Below, one piece after another: positions 31,851 through 43,125 of a DNA stretch of 64,000 bases (position 1 is the stretch's first letter; each line of letters starts with the position of its first letter). The position numbers and the translations under genes were made by a program. Source of the stretch: Symbiodinium natans (Eukaryota; Sar; Dinophyceae; Suessiales; Symbiodiniaceae); assembly GCA_905221605.1 (NCBI GenBank), contig CAJNDS010002177.1, forward strand, positions 1 through 64,000. Direction: 5' to 3'. Under the pieces are notes generated by a model, which was given only the letters and a program-made list of their open reading frames with translations, made no database searches and was not told the DNA's origin.

Positions 31851-34800
31851 GTTCGGCCGTGTGCTGACGTCTACCGTGTGGGGGTTCGTGGCCATGCGAT
31901 GGGGCTTTCGCCCCATCCTGGCTCTCACTTTGTTTGCGCTCCTTACTGGGGGAGTGCTGTGCTCCGGCTGGCGAAAGCACAGGAATGCCTTGGTCTTTCC
32001 ATTTACGCGAGAACAACTTCAGTTCCCTCAATTGTTTGCCAATCTTTTGGGCTGAGGTTTGGTCTGTGCACCAACCTGATGGGCGCCATGTGCATACGCT
32101 TCATCTTTTTCGGCATGCTCCTGGGCTGTGAATCTTGAGACATGTTTGAGGAATGCTGATGATGTTTTGTGTTGAGCTGCCCAAGTTGCTGCTTGCCTGC
32201 GCTGCGGCTCTCTGTGTTATCTGTGTTAGAGCTGCTAAGAGGTGTCGCAGTTTTCTCATTTTTTGGCCTTCAGCAGCTCGCAAGAACCCAAGCAAGGTCG
32301 GAGCCCCTCACCCCCTCCCCCCAAATGACGGAATGCCGCTGAGACTCCCAGAGCCCCGGAGGCTGAACGGCTGGCCAGCCATTTATGGGCCGATTGCAGC
32401 TTCCGTGGCTGGGGACGATCGCCAGACGGATGTCATCGGCATGCTCCTGGCCGCGGGGAGCCTGGGCTGGCGCAGGGTTTGGGGTTCGAGTCCCATCAGG
32501 TTGTGCCACTGAGCATTGTGGTTTCTGGGGAGGGAAGGCGTGCGCTCTTGCATATTCACCTTTGCCTTTGTCGACGGAATGGGGGGTGTGGGCTTCATGG
32601 TGGGGGTGTCATGGCGCACATGGTTCGCCTCTTCTCTCGTTTCACGAAAGGTGCCGCAAAGTCTTAAATTTTCCAAGGAGTGGCATACCCGAAAGCACAA
32701 GAAGCTGAAAGTCTTGAAAACAACTTTTCCAAGGAGCGGCATGCAGCTCGTGGGCCCGGAACTCGGAGCTTGATCTGGAACATTTTCCATACTTTGATGT
32801 GGTGGTGCCGCTAATTAGGCCGGCAATAAAGTGTCAGCTCATCGCCTTTTGATCTTCAGACGCTTCCAGCCCTGAAGACCAAACTCGCCTAAACGGCTGC
32901 TAAACACAAGGCCGCATCCTGCACAAGAAAAGAGCCGTACAGGCAATTGGAGGCTGGACCTACAACTTCCTTCCGACCCTGCCGGCGCTGATCCCCAGCT
33001 TGATCGGTTGCATGCTCCTCGGCACGACTGTTGCTCAAGGTTGGGGAGCTTTTGGGGCTTAGGCTGACTGGCATTGAGGATTGAAGATCAGAGTTCTGAG
33101 GGCTCTTGTGTGCTTCCTCTCTGCGTCTTGCAGCTTGGTTGTGGGGCAGGCCTCCCGAGGCAATGCCCCCCACCGTGCTCGAGCATCGATAGCCCAAGCT
33201 CAAGCACATTCTGCCCGTAGACCAACAAGCCTGACCCGAACCCCTAAACCCTAAACCCCTAAATCCCTAAACCCCTAAACCCCTAAACCGAGAAAGGATG
33301 GCTCTGGCATCCCTTGCCTTGTTCTCTCGCGTGCACCACGGCATCCGGAAGCCCCAGGCAGAGGAGGCCAAGGACTGCCACAGAAAGCGGCTTAAGATGG
33401 TCGCTTTCTGCCACAGCGGGTTGAAGCTGTGGAAGTGGTGCTCAAGGCTCAGGCTTCTAAGATCCGGCACAGCAAGACAGTGGAATCATAGCTCCACCAA
33501 CAGAAACAAAACGGCCCGCAGGACGTGGATCAGAGTCCAGGGACGCCCTCCAAGTCTCCAAGGACAGCATGGTCGGTCCTTCGAGCTTGGCCCGCACCCT
33601 TGGCAAAAGTCTGGGGGAGCTGGGATGGTTTGAGGACTCCTAAACCTAAACTCAGCTTTCTAGAGACCCTCTGTGGGGCTTCTTTCATCGGACGCCCCTG
33701 ATTCACTGAGAAGAGCACAGCATGCCCTCCGCAATCTCCACCGATCATCTCCGCCTTAAGAATGTGCATGGGGAGCTGCATCCTCTAGCACAGCAGACTG
33801 TAAATCTCAAGTCAAGACCCAAGAAAGCCCTGTCTCAAGGTCCCCTTGGTGATCTTCATGCGGCTTTGGAACGGCTTCGCCCTTTTCGCCATCTTTGAAG
33901 CAGCGCCGCTGTGGCTTGTGTCTGATCGGGAATTGGGCGGCCTTGGAATGTCGGAGATGCTGGGAAGAGGAAGCAAGGTTCTCGGGATGAGTTCTGTTTG
34001 ATCTTTCTGAGAAATTCGAAGTGGAAACAGCGGTTCAGTTTGCGGAGGCTTCAAGCCTGCAAAGGAAGCAAGTGGGTTCCCTTCTCTCCCGCTCGGGCCT
34101 CTGGAATCTCTTCTTCTTCTCCTTCGTGCTGCCTTACTTGGCACGAGCAGTTGGTGGCCGAGGGGTTTCGGCCATCTTCAGCGTGATCGGGGCCGCGGGC
34201 GCCACGCTACTGCCGTCGTCTACCTCGACGGTGGTGGCAAATGGCTTTCACCTCGACGCGTGGCGTGATTATTGCAGCGAGTGCGAGGAACGTGAGCACC
34301 AATTTGTTTGCTTAATGTGCTTCAACCCAACTTCATCTTTGCAGCTGTACACATTGATTGTGTATCGGTGCAGCTGTTGCGTCGGGGTGCCCTCATTACG
34401 GCCTAGGTGACCGCTTCCGCGATGATGTCCCAGGCTGCGATGAACATAACCTTCACAAACAATGCTGCAGGGCAGGCGGACCGGGCCGTCGTTACGGGCG
34501 TTGCGGTCACAGTCGAGACCATCGGCAAGGCACTCGGACCGATTCTCACTTCGACGATGTTTGCCTGGTGCCTTCGCCACTGGGGCTTCGACGGCCACGG
34601 AGCCGTCTTCTACGTGCTGGTGTCTTGGCAGAACCTGTCACTGGAAACAGCTTTCGGATTGTGAGAGTTTTGGAAGCAACCGCCAGAAGCCCTGAAGCCT
34701 CGTCCCGCTTCAGATCCCAATCAATTACCTCAACACCCCAGCTGTAGACATCAAGGTCTGCAGCACCAAAAGGGTCGAATAAGTCGAGCTGCACGTGATG

Positions 34801-35094
34801 AAATCCCAATCTGCTCCCAAACCCCCGCAGCCTTCACCCTTGCACCTTTTGAAGCACGGCGTCCAGAGGGTGTCACGCAGGCCTTAAAAATAAAACCCTC
34901 CCAAGTTGTAGGCGGCCTTCTCTGGCATCCAGCTCGCCTGCACCCTGCTTCTGCCCTCCTTCGTGGAGTCTCCGGAGTTCCTGCGCCGCCGGGGCCACGA
35001 GCTGGTGGCTGGGGCAGCTTTTTGTTGCGGCTTGTGGGGGCGGTTCCAGTCAGGGTTTTCATTTGGGGTGTGGACTCGTGTGGACTGTCTTTGA
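31851..35094 (+). CDS. Major facilitator superfamily transporter, multi-exon, N-terminus not found
   Basis: At least seven exons on + restore an MFS protein from helix 2 to helix 12. 31851-31937 (after GCCTTAG; VWGFVAMRWGFRPILALTLF; GC donor). 32057-~32126 (FGLCTNLMGAMCIRFIFFGM). ~32360-32467 (NGWPAIYGPIAASVAGDDRQ, GMLLAAGSLG). 32943-33039 (AIGGWTYNFLPTLPALIPSL). 33840-~33950 (RLWNGFALFAIFEAAPLWLV, then GGLGMSE). ~34057-34215 (SRSGLWNLFFFSFVLPYLAR). 34407-34619 (RAVVTGVAVTVETIGKALGP; GT donor). 34912-35094 (AAFSGIQLACTLLLPSFVES, PEFLRR; TGA). The WGF.AMRWGFRP signature between helices 2 and 3 and GKALGP near helix 11 are typical of the family. It resembles the plant ZIFL / TetA-like branch, so export of small solutes across a membrane is likely; substrate unknown. 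Some junctions, especially around 32126 and 33950-34057, are not resolved. Confidence 0.65.
33239..33289 (-). repeat. Interstitial telomeric tract in an MFS intron
   Basis: About seven CCCTAAA/CCCCTAAA units between transporter exons at 33039 and 33840, showing that telomere-like sequence can sit inside a transcribed gene here. Confidence 0.88.
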
Positions 35095-36339
35095 TTTGGG
35101 CTTCGGCTTCTAACGCCTTGGCTTCGTTTACCGGGCTATCTAGGTTCTTTGAGACTGTTGAGGCCGTCGCGGCGGATAGGGGTTGACAGAACTCAGGGTT
35201 TGGGTTTTGGCGCTTGAGACACGGAAGCATTCTCCCATCGCCAAACAGATACGACCAGTCGCTTCGTAAGCATTGCGAGAAAGCCAAGGTCGCCGTGGAA
35301 GAGCCTCAGAAGGTGCGAGTGACCAAACTCGGTGTTGACATCAATCCTTTCGGCCGGTAGCTTTGAACGATGAAGTTCCATGATGGAAATTCAAGGCTTG
35401 CATGGCAGCATCATGTTGGAAGTACGGCCACTGCCCTGCGCAGGAGATTCCAGCCACAGTGCTGGGCGTTGAAGAGGCCACCCCTGTGATGCTCCGTGCG
35501 CACAGCGCCTGATGCCCTTGAGAAAGCAAGATGCTCGCCGTGGATTCGGCTGCTCGCCAGTGCCAAAGATGATCTGGGACTTGGACTTGGGACAACCTGG
35601 AGGTTGCCGCCTGGGCCAAGACGGGCCAAGATGCAAGCACTACCGAGCACTCAAGCTCACCGTGCTTTAGCTCCTGGCTTCTACGATTCTGCGCTGTGCG
35701 GTCATAACAGGTTGAGTGTCAGGTCGACAAGACGAAGCCCAACCCTCCGTACCTTGTCGCGGGAGGCGATGGCAGAACGGCATGGCAAGCGGAGCCATGG
35801 CGGCACCGCCATCTGACAACATGAGCTGCTCGTGAAAACTTGTTCAGCTCGATGCGACTGTCGACTTGCCTGTGTTTGCTTGTGATGCACTTATTCACTC
35901 ACTGCCCTCTGCTCCGAGGCTCTGCCTAAAGGGTCGGGCGGCTTCCTTCATGCAGGGGGCTTAGTGCTCCCCTGTCCCCTCTCCCCTCGTTGGGGGTCGG
36001 CTGCCCTCCACCTTGCGGTAAGCTTTTTGATAAAGACGCCTCACGGCGATTTGGGAGCCTTCTCTGCGTCATGCCTCAAATGGCGCGTGGGCTGGCAGAA
36101 TGGACCGCGCACATAAGAGGAGCACCGGCATGCATCAGCTGACCACAAACACCTGAAGCGAATCACACCACAGGGGTTGCACGAGACGCTGCGCATTTCC
36201 ACAAGGCTCGAACAGTTAGTGTGTAAGATCAACTCTGCGACCAGCGGTCGCCCCAAACAACATTCAAGATTCAAGATCGCGTCGTCGCAAGTTCCAAGTT
36301 TGGAGTGTGAAGCTTGCAGTAGACACTTGTCGCGCACGC
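35095..36339. other. Intergenic sequence between MFS and TPR genes
   Basis: About 1.2 kb with frames on both strands but no recognised family or splice-bounded exon. The first exon(s) of the TTC5-like gene may lie here undetected. Confidence 0.4.
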
Positions 36340-36340
36340 C

Positions 36341-36362
36341 CCCACACACACACACACACACA
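36341..36362. repeat. (CA)n microsatellite, short
   Basis: Ten or eleven CA dinucleotides following CCCCCACAC. Confidence 0.9.
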
Positions 36363-36703
36363 TGTCTAAGGCCTGGTCAAGAGCGCTTCGCCGAGGACTG
36401 GGGTTGATGGGTGTTGGACGTTGGTCTTTTGCACCTTCGCAGAAGTTGAAGAAGTCCGGCGATTCTTCCCTGTAGTGAGCCAGGAGCACCTCTCGAAAGC
36501 TTTGAAGCGTGAAGCACAGTACATGCTGTGGGATTGAAGGTCTGTGAGCTTTGAGCTTTTTGGAATTTGGAATGGAGTCGACACAGGCTGGTTTGGCGTC
36601 TAGGTCCCGGTTCAAGGTGCTTGGGAGCCGTCAGGTTTGGCATCTTGTTCTTGGAGGAATCCGTGCAGTGCGCAAACCCTGGTGAGTCCCGTGCAAATCC
36701 GAG

Positions 36704-39700
36704 GCTCGACCCGCTCCTGCTGGATGCCTGGAATGCTTTGGGGGAGGCCTCTTGTGGGATTTGGGGACGTTCCAAGAGGGGCGTTGGGGCTCAGGCTTTA
36801 GAGATGTGAAGGCTGCAGGCAGCACGAGCAACGTGTGTCAGGTCTACTGGAACCTGCAGGAAGTCTCGCAGGCTACGCTTTGGCAGTTACCTAGCGAGTT
36901 AGTGCTAACGGAAGACTGTTCGGGATTTGGTGGGCTGGGGAACATGCAGGAGAGTAGCCGGCCTCATCCGAAGCCCTCGGTGGGGACTCTGTTCATAAAG
37001 CGGCTTCAGCCGAGAGGACAGAACTGCACCTTTCGTCCGATCACTCTTTAATGAGGTGGCTGCAAAGGAATAAGACCACATGGACCGAAGAGCACATCCC
37101 ATACTCTCTCATTCGGCCACGCCGTTTTGAGACCGCACAGGACAGAAGGACACGAGATGCTCATTGTGAGGGGATGTGCCAAAGCACATTAGTACCCGCA
37201 CTCCGCCACAGATCTGGCGCTCGCAAGGACAATGCACCGAACAGCAAAACACACCAGTCATTCTTCGGGTCGTTGAGCCGTTCGCCATACTGATTGAGAT
37301 TGCTGGCTACATGATCTGGAGCCAGACCGGGCCATGCCTCCGCACCGAAAAATCGGCTTCTAGGGTGTTTTGGAGGTGCAAGTTGAGTTGAAAGTTCCAC
37401 GTCTCAGCCACGCTTCCAAGATGTTCACCCTGCCGCCCTTTTTGCTTTGCTAGGCCAAGCGCTGTTTCGAGCAGGCGCTGGAGTGTGAGTCCAATCCGGT
37501 CCGTTCCTTGGTCATGATGGGGCCTCGGCCCGTCGCAACAAAACAGCGACCCTAGGTCTCCCTGCGCAACCTCTCCATGACGCTGAGAGCTCTCGACAGC
37601 GCCGCACTCAACCTGCAGCCCTCTGTGATGCTTCAGCTTTGAACCCCTTCACTTTTTGCATCCGGAAGCTTGTGTGGCTTGTCTCGATGGCTCCTGCCTC
37701 CTGCAAGACTTTGGCACCGTGTTGCACTGCATGCACCAGGCAAGCAATTACGCGTCCATCCAGGATGGCTGAACTGCTAGGACCTTCTTTCAATAGGCCG
37801 GCCCAGGCCCAACGCCTTACTGAACAGAACCGAGCTAACTTAGCTTCGCCGTGTTTTTTGCTGATGGGACGCAAGTTAGCCCCCTGAACGATGGTGCAGC
37901 TCCTATCCTTGAGCGGCGAAAAGCTGCCGGCGGCTGAACAGCACAGCATAGCACAGCTTTTTTCCACCAGCGGCGCATGTTATCTTTCTTTTTTTTCCCG
38001 CATGTGCGTGCGTCAGATTCGGGCAGCCTGCGAGCTCAGCAGCAAGATGCGAGTCTGCTAGTCGCGCAAGCTTCCAGCCAGCATGTTCCGACGCCAACTT
38101 GGAGATGCCCCCGAGGTTGATCTCGAAGATGCCGCCACTGTGAAAGATGTCCGAGCGCGTGCAGCCGAAGCGATGGGTTGCGAACCCTCGAGCATTCTTC
38201 TTGCCGCTTCGCATACCTTTGCCTGAGAAGGTTCGGGTTCAGCCCAGAGTTGACACATTCTTCGACATTTAGCATATTGTTGAACAAATTTTGTTGCATG
38301 AATCTGAGGTTGCCTCGGGCGGAACGGATTGCTTGCAGGATCCACAGCAGCTTGAGTCGGTAAAGTGCACCTCGCTGAATCTTGGCAGCAGTTGCTCTGG
38401 CAGATGATGAGTTGCGCCGCGTGCTTGGCTGGGAAAAGAAGGCTGTGTGCTCCAGAGGAAATTTAGACGGAGCCAGACAGTCCAGAGGGTATTGCCTTTC
38501 ACTTTGCCTCCTGCGCTCCGCGATTCACCTGTCAGCCGCGCTCCACCGAGGACTGTCATCAACCAGTCGTTTGACCCATTGCTGCTAAGACGCTTGGCTC
38601 TCAAGGCAAGGGCCATGCGGGTGTCGACGCCCCAGAGGACTCCAGGACTCTTGCGCCAGCTCCCGAAGCAATGACCGAGGACTGGATGAGGCCGAATCCA
38701 AAAGGCGCTCCTGCTCCTTTCCTTTCTTGCAAGAGCCGGTTCATCCCTGACAGCCTGTAACTTGATCCAGATGTAGCTGTCGGCAATCTTCACCGAAAGT
38801 CTCTGTCATCCTAGGTCCTAGCTACTCCCTGACCCGACAGGAACAGTCCCTTTGAGATGTCAACGCTTGCCGCTTGTAGGACATCCAACAATGATTCTAC
38901 GACCTTCTGGAAGACATCTAAACTGCTATATGACGGCTCCTGGACTTCATAAATGCTCATCCCAACGTGTGTCCCCCTATGCCCACAACATGCGTGTGTT
39001 CCGTATGTGGGCACACGGCCGCCCCAAGCCAGCTCAGGCACGATCATTTGGGAAAGATCCGATCGGCAGTTTTGCGACGACATGGGCTTCCGAGGTTGCT
39101 TTTCTGCGACGTGCAGCAACCGTGGGAGTCCTGCAGGAAAGTGGGACTTCCAAGTAGATTGCATGGATTTCTAGGCCATGAGGAAGCCACAAGCGGCCTA
39201 AAGACATGAGCACCGTCAACTGCTAGCGCCTGCGAGCGCCTCTTGAGCTAAGCCCATAGCAAAATTCGAAGCCGACCCCCATTCGCAGCTTGGAGGTCGG
39301 ACTCACGATGTGTATCTGTCGGAATGTCGCAAGCTGCTGTTCTGCCGGGCCGGACGATCGGACGTACTTAGCGCTTTGCTGTGCTTTGTTTGTTGGGCAT
39401 TGGGGTTTGGCTGGTTTTTGCCATGGCGGTTATACTTCGTCTTCCTGCGAAAAGCGGGATTTCAGGGATTCAGGTTCTGCCCGTGGTCTTTGATGAACCC
39501 AGCCCCAATCTCTCTGAACAGGCAGTATCCCAGCACTCGGTATTTTAAAGCCATGGGCCTCCAGCGATGTGAGGAAATGCCTTTGGCCACAACATTCCTC
39601 ACACTGCCATCTGAACGACCGAATCATGTGGCCTGAGCGATGGCCCAGGAATCCTACGGAGGAGCGGCGTGCCCGAATACGAACCGCCGGCTCCTAGCCT

Positions 39701-41210
39701 GCGGTTTTTTGGCGAAAGGCGACAGGCTTAACTGCAATAGCAAGTGCTGAGAGTTGCTAGGTGAGCTGAACCATGAATCCAATGAAACCCCCCTAGTTGT
39801 GGTGAAGCATGTTCTGCCAGGTGCCTCATAGACATGATCGGAGTCGCATAGGAGGGTAGAGGAGCCACCCCTTGACTCCAGTAGGCAAATCTTTCATGCA
39901 GCAACACCATGCCACATGACACCTTCAAAAAGAATGCCGCGAGCAGCTCAGGAACCTATAAAGGTACAATCGCTACTTCGCAAGAAGGGCCTGCGATGAT
40001 TGCAACGCTGAAGCCGCGCCTTCTGATGCCAATGCAGGGCGCGTAATTTATGTCAGGAGGTGTTTTGTGCTTTCGGCTACAGGCCCTGGCATCAAACCCC
40101 TGCAAGCCGTCGACCCACGGATTTGCCCCGTCGAACCACGGATTTGCCACGACACGCCTACCGAAAAAGACGTGGTTCATGTGCCTCCGAGGAGGTTGCG
40201 ATAGAGAGCTTTGCAGCTGTGTCGAGTCTTTCGTGGATGTACGGCTTTGACAAGATTGATGCAGATTGATGCCTATTGATGCCTGAGCACTGAGATCCAT
40301 ATCAAGAAGGGGGCCGAGAAGATCCTGTCAAGGTTCGGTGGCACACCACACTGCATGCAACTGTGGCAAGAGCCAAGAGGGGGGAGAACTTGCCGGGCCT
40401 AACTTCAGGCCTCCTCGCGCCGCGAGAACTACGCCAAGGTGCAGCCGTTGGCGTGTTTGCGTTTAGGGCGATTAGAGCACAGAGCCTTTAGGCCGTCGGT
40501 TCCGGCAATTCCGGTGTTGCCGAAGGCGCTGGACAAAGCCAAAGAGGCAGTTGCCCTGTCGCCTGTGGACCCCCTCAACTGGGAGACGCTCCTCGACAGC
40601 TTTGTTGAACCGAAACCTGCTACAGAAACTTTGAAACAACTCGTAGCAGTCGTAGCTAAGCTGGCCATAGCCGCTTTGTTTAATTTAATTCTTGCAAGCA
40701 TCCCGTTCCGGCCAAGGCTCGGGAACGCTTATGCAGCACACCTAGAGAGCAGGGCCTCGCCATTTACTTCAAAAACGCAGAGTTTTTTCGCAGCAGCACT
40801 GCGCAAAAGAGAATGGTCGCGGCTCACAGAATGGAAGGTCGGCAACTTCTTCGTCAACGCAAAGAGACCGGACGAAATCAAAAGGTGCCTTGGCTTCCAG
40901 CATGTTGACGGGCCGCAAAAGCATTGACTCTTTGCAATCTAATACCAAACCGCTAAAGACGGACAGCAGTGACAACATGTTATAGATAGCTGCGGCTGCC
41001 GCAAAGGGCCTTGATCGCTTACGAGAAGGGCGAAGCGGCCTACGAAAAGCTGGCGTCCTCGGACGTGGGATTGGACTGGGTCTTGTGCCAGTTCTAGCGC
41101 GTGCAACCTGGCAACAAGCTCTTGCTGCCACGGGGCTTGACAGTGCAAGGCTGGGCAAGCGCAACCCGACTCTTCACTTCAACCGGGGAATGGCGGCAAA
41201 GTACGTCGAG
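36704..41210 (+). CDS. TPR protein of the TTC5 type, multi-exon, both ends incomplete
   Basis: Exons on + join into a tetratricopeptide protein. 36704-36746 (LDPLLLDAWNALGE; GC donor), 36842-36871 (VYWNLQEVSQ; GC donor), 37454-37498 (AKRCFEQALECESNP), 37556-~37610 (VSLRNLSMTLRALDSAALNL), 40526-40587 (ALDKAKEAVALSPVDPLNWE; GC donor), 40717-~40745 (completing ETLGNAYAAH), 41007-~41060 (ALIAYEKGEAAYEKLASS), ~41159-41210 (RNPTLHFNRGMAAKYVE; GT donor). The order AWNALGEVYW, SLRNLSM.LR, AK.AV...DP..W..LGNAY, AL.AY, NP.LH.NR matches TTC5 (Strap), a TPR protein with a C-terminal OB-like domain that acts as a cofactor of transcription and translation-linked complexes in animals; its role in algae is not known to me. 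The remaining TPR and the OB domain should lie downstream; 42668-42715 is a candidate. The large intron 37610-40525 contains another ORF. Confidence 0.62.
38083..38226 (+). CDS. Ubiquitin-like fragment inside the TPR gene's large intron
   Basis: From an ATG at 38083 the frame encodes MFRRQLGDAPEVDLEDAATV, KDVRARAAEAMGCEPSSILL and AASHTFA before TGA. The order strand, ATVKDVRA helix, ILLA strand is the start of a ubiquitin-like fold, the half that is missing from the gene at 17809-18682. The rest of the fold is not found downstream, so it may be a nested gene's exon or an inserted remnant. It lies in the 2.9 kb between TPR exons at 37556 and 40526, on the same strand. A chance resemblance cannot be excluded. 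Confidence 0.35.
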   Translation: MFRRQLGDAPEVDLEDAATVKDVRARAAEAMGCEPSSILLAASHTFA

Positions 41211-41826
41211 GTGGGAAGACTCTAAGATCACGCCGGGGCCAGAACTGCCAACTTGGTTTAGGGCTTAGAGGCTACAGGGCACGGCTCAGGGCTGCGGGGC
41301 TTTGATCTCTTTAGGCAAGCGGCGGACTTACATTGTCTTAGCCAAGTCTGTGTTCACACCAACCCAGCTGCATCAAGCACTCCAAGCTCCTCAGCCTTAA
41401 GCAGTTGAAACTCACGAAGCTCAGCCCACAACTCCAACCAGGACTACGACTTGGCTTCGCGCTCCTTGGCTGTGGCAATCGAGCGTGGACCTCAGCGCTG
41501 ACAGGCCTGCTCCATGGCATGGCCCCCCATCAGCTTGGGCTCGGCGCCGGCTGGGGATTCATTTCAGACACAGAACGTCGAGGGTGAGGATGTGTTTTTT
41601 TTGAAATTCCTTTTTGAAGCGGGGCATGAGCGAAGGAGCGATGGGGTGTAGTGGTTTAGGCGCCTGGGCCAAGGATTGGCGCAGCAGGTGCGGCCGAAGA
41701 ACGCCAGAAGGCAGAGCCTGATGCCGAGAGTCATCCGAGATGCCTTTGAGGCTCGTAATAGTTCGTAACCTAACACGCCTGATGAACAATGGCCTAGCCA
41801 CATTAGGACTCATGCTAGCGAAAGCT
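41211..41826. other. Probable intron or 3' region of the TPR gene
   Basis: Exon-like stretches around 41393-41455 (LKQLKLTKLSPQLQ) could carry part of the next TPR but do not fit the family pattern well. No other feature is seen. Confidence 0.35.
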
Positions 41827-41862
<36 letters not shown>

Positions 41863-41902
41863 TCTGTGTGTGTGTGCATGTATATATATATATATGTATA
41901 TT
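41827..41902. repeat. (TG)n followed by (TA)n microsatellite
   Basis: About 17 TG dinucleotides, a TCTC break, a shorter TG run, then TATATATATATATATGTATA. Confidence 0.93.
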
Positions 41903-42667
41903 ATGTGTTTTTGTTCATTTTTTGCATATGTACGTATCTCCTCGTGCTTTTAAATTGTGATTGCATATCGCACATAAAGTCCGTGCAGGTGTTGGCTCTT
42001 GTCGACAGCTTGGCGGACGGGTTTCTTCATTTTTCGCGCTTAGCACGTCAGACCTCTCAACAGTCAAGTTGCACGGTCATTCTTCAGGGACTCTATAAGT
42101 CGTTGGCTTTCGGAGCACATGAGAAACGGCACGTGTCGTGTCGCCTTTCCTGTCAGATTGTCGGCTTTGCAAAGTCGGCCTTGTTTTTGTCTCGCTGGGG
42201 CCTGTTCTTGTTTGTTGTTTGCGTCTTGTGGTTGCCAAATGTTTGGGAGACCTAATCATACCAGCATGCTCGCGATGAGTTGTTGATGCTGCGGTGAGTC
42301 TGAGAAGCTGTGTTGAATGGGCTTGCGCTGGCTACAGCCAGAAAGCTTGAAAGCTAGCAATGCTAGCACAGCAAATGCGGGGGAGTCATGCACTGAAGCC
42401 GTCACTGCAATACAGATGCCACATCCTGTTGCGTCTCAAAGCGGGTGTCGGTGAACGGAGAAGTCTGGGACTTGTCTTGGTTAATGCGGTCTTGGCTGGC
42501 TCCGGGCGGAGGCACCAAACCCCTAGCCTTCTGAACTGTCGTTGCCAGTGCGGGGACCCAGCAGCTGAAGCTTGAGAGCCCAAATTCAACAGCTAGTGAT
42601 GATGAGGATGATGATCTGATGTTCTGCTTGCCATATAGTCATTTTGCAATACCAGTCGCGTTGCAGG

Positions 42668-42715
42668 AGCACTTGAACAAGAAGTGTGACAAGAAGAAGC
42701 TGAAGGATGGGGGCT
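42668..42715 (+). CDS. Possible downstream exon of the TPR gene
   Basis: After GTTGCAG the frame encodes EHLNKKCDKKKLKDGG, a lysine-rich helix. In TTC5-type proteins a similar Lys-rich linker follows the last TPR and precedes the OB-like domain, which would fit here 1.4 kb after the last recognised exon. The motif is short and the assignment tentative. Confidence 0.25.
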
Positions 42716-43014
42716 TCTTTTGGGGGGAGTTGAGAAGTCCTGGCCTTCTTGGATCCGCCCCCAGGATCTCAGCCCCACTTTTCCGGACAACTCAGCGTGG
42801 CTTGGCGAGACAGTGGGAGGGAGGACAGCTCTCAGCAGCTCAGTTCCGGGGATCCGAGAAACCTTTGGCCTTGATTCGGGCATTACTTTGAGGCTGTGAA
42901 GGGGTACACGGGAGCAAGGCGGCTTTTCTGTAAGCGTGCCTTCTTGAGTGTTGCTTGGGGCAGTTTTCCCGCACCTGTCGATGTGGCAGTGCCTTCCCCT
43001 AAAGTCGATATAGC

Positions 43015-43125
43015 TTGGGATGTTCCCCCTTGTACAAACAGTCCTTATTAACAATTATAGTACCCCCTATTGTATTCCCTATGAAGGACATTGAAGGACT
43101 GTTAGCATAAGGGGGAACATCCCAA
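43015..43125. repeat. 111-bp inverted-repeat (MITE-like) element
   Basis: Arms of 32 bases at 43015-43046 and 43094-43125 (TTGGGATGTTCCCCCTT...AACAGTCCTT) are reverse complements with three mismatches, around a 47-base AT-richer centre. The shape is that of a small foldback element. No target duplication or coding content is evident, and it is unrelated in sequence to the element at 12641. Confidence 0.8.

Noticed and set aside
32476-32512. tRNA 3'-end-like GGGGTTCGAGTCCCA
   Set aside because: It follows directly on an MFS exon, and no cloverleaf can be drawn upstream.
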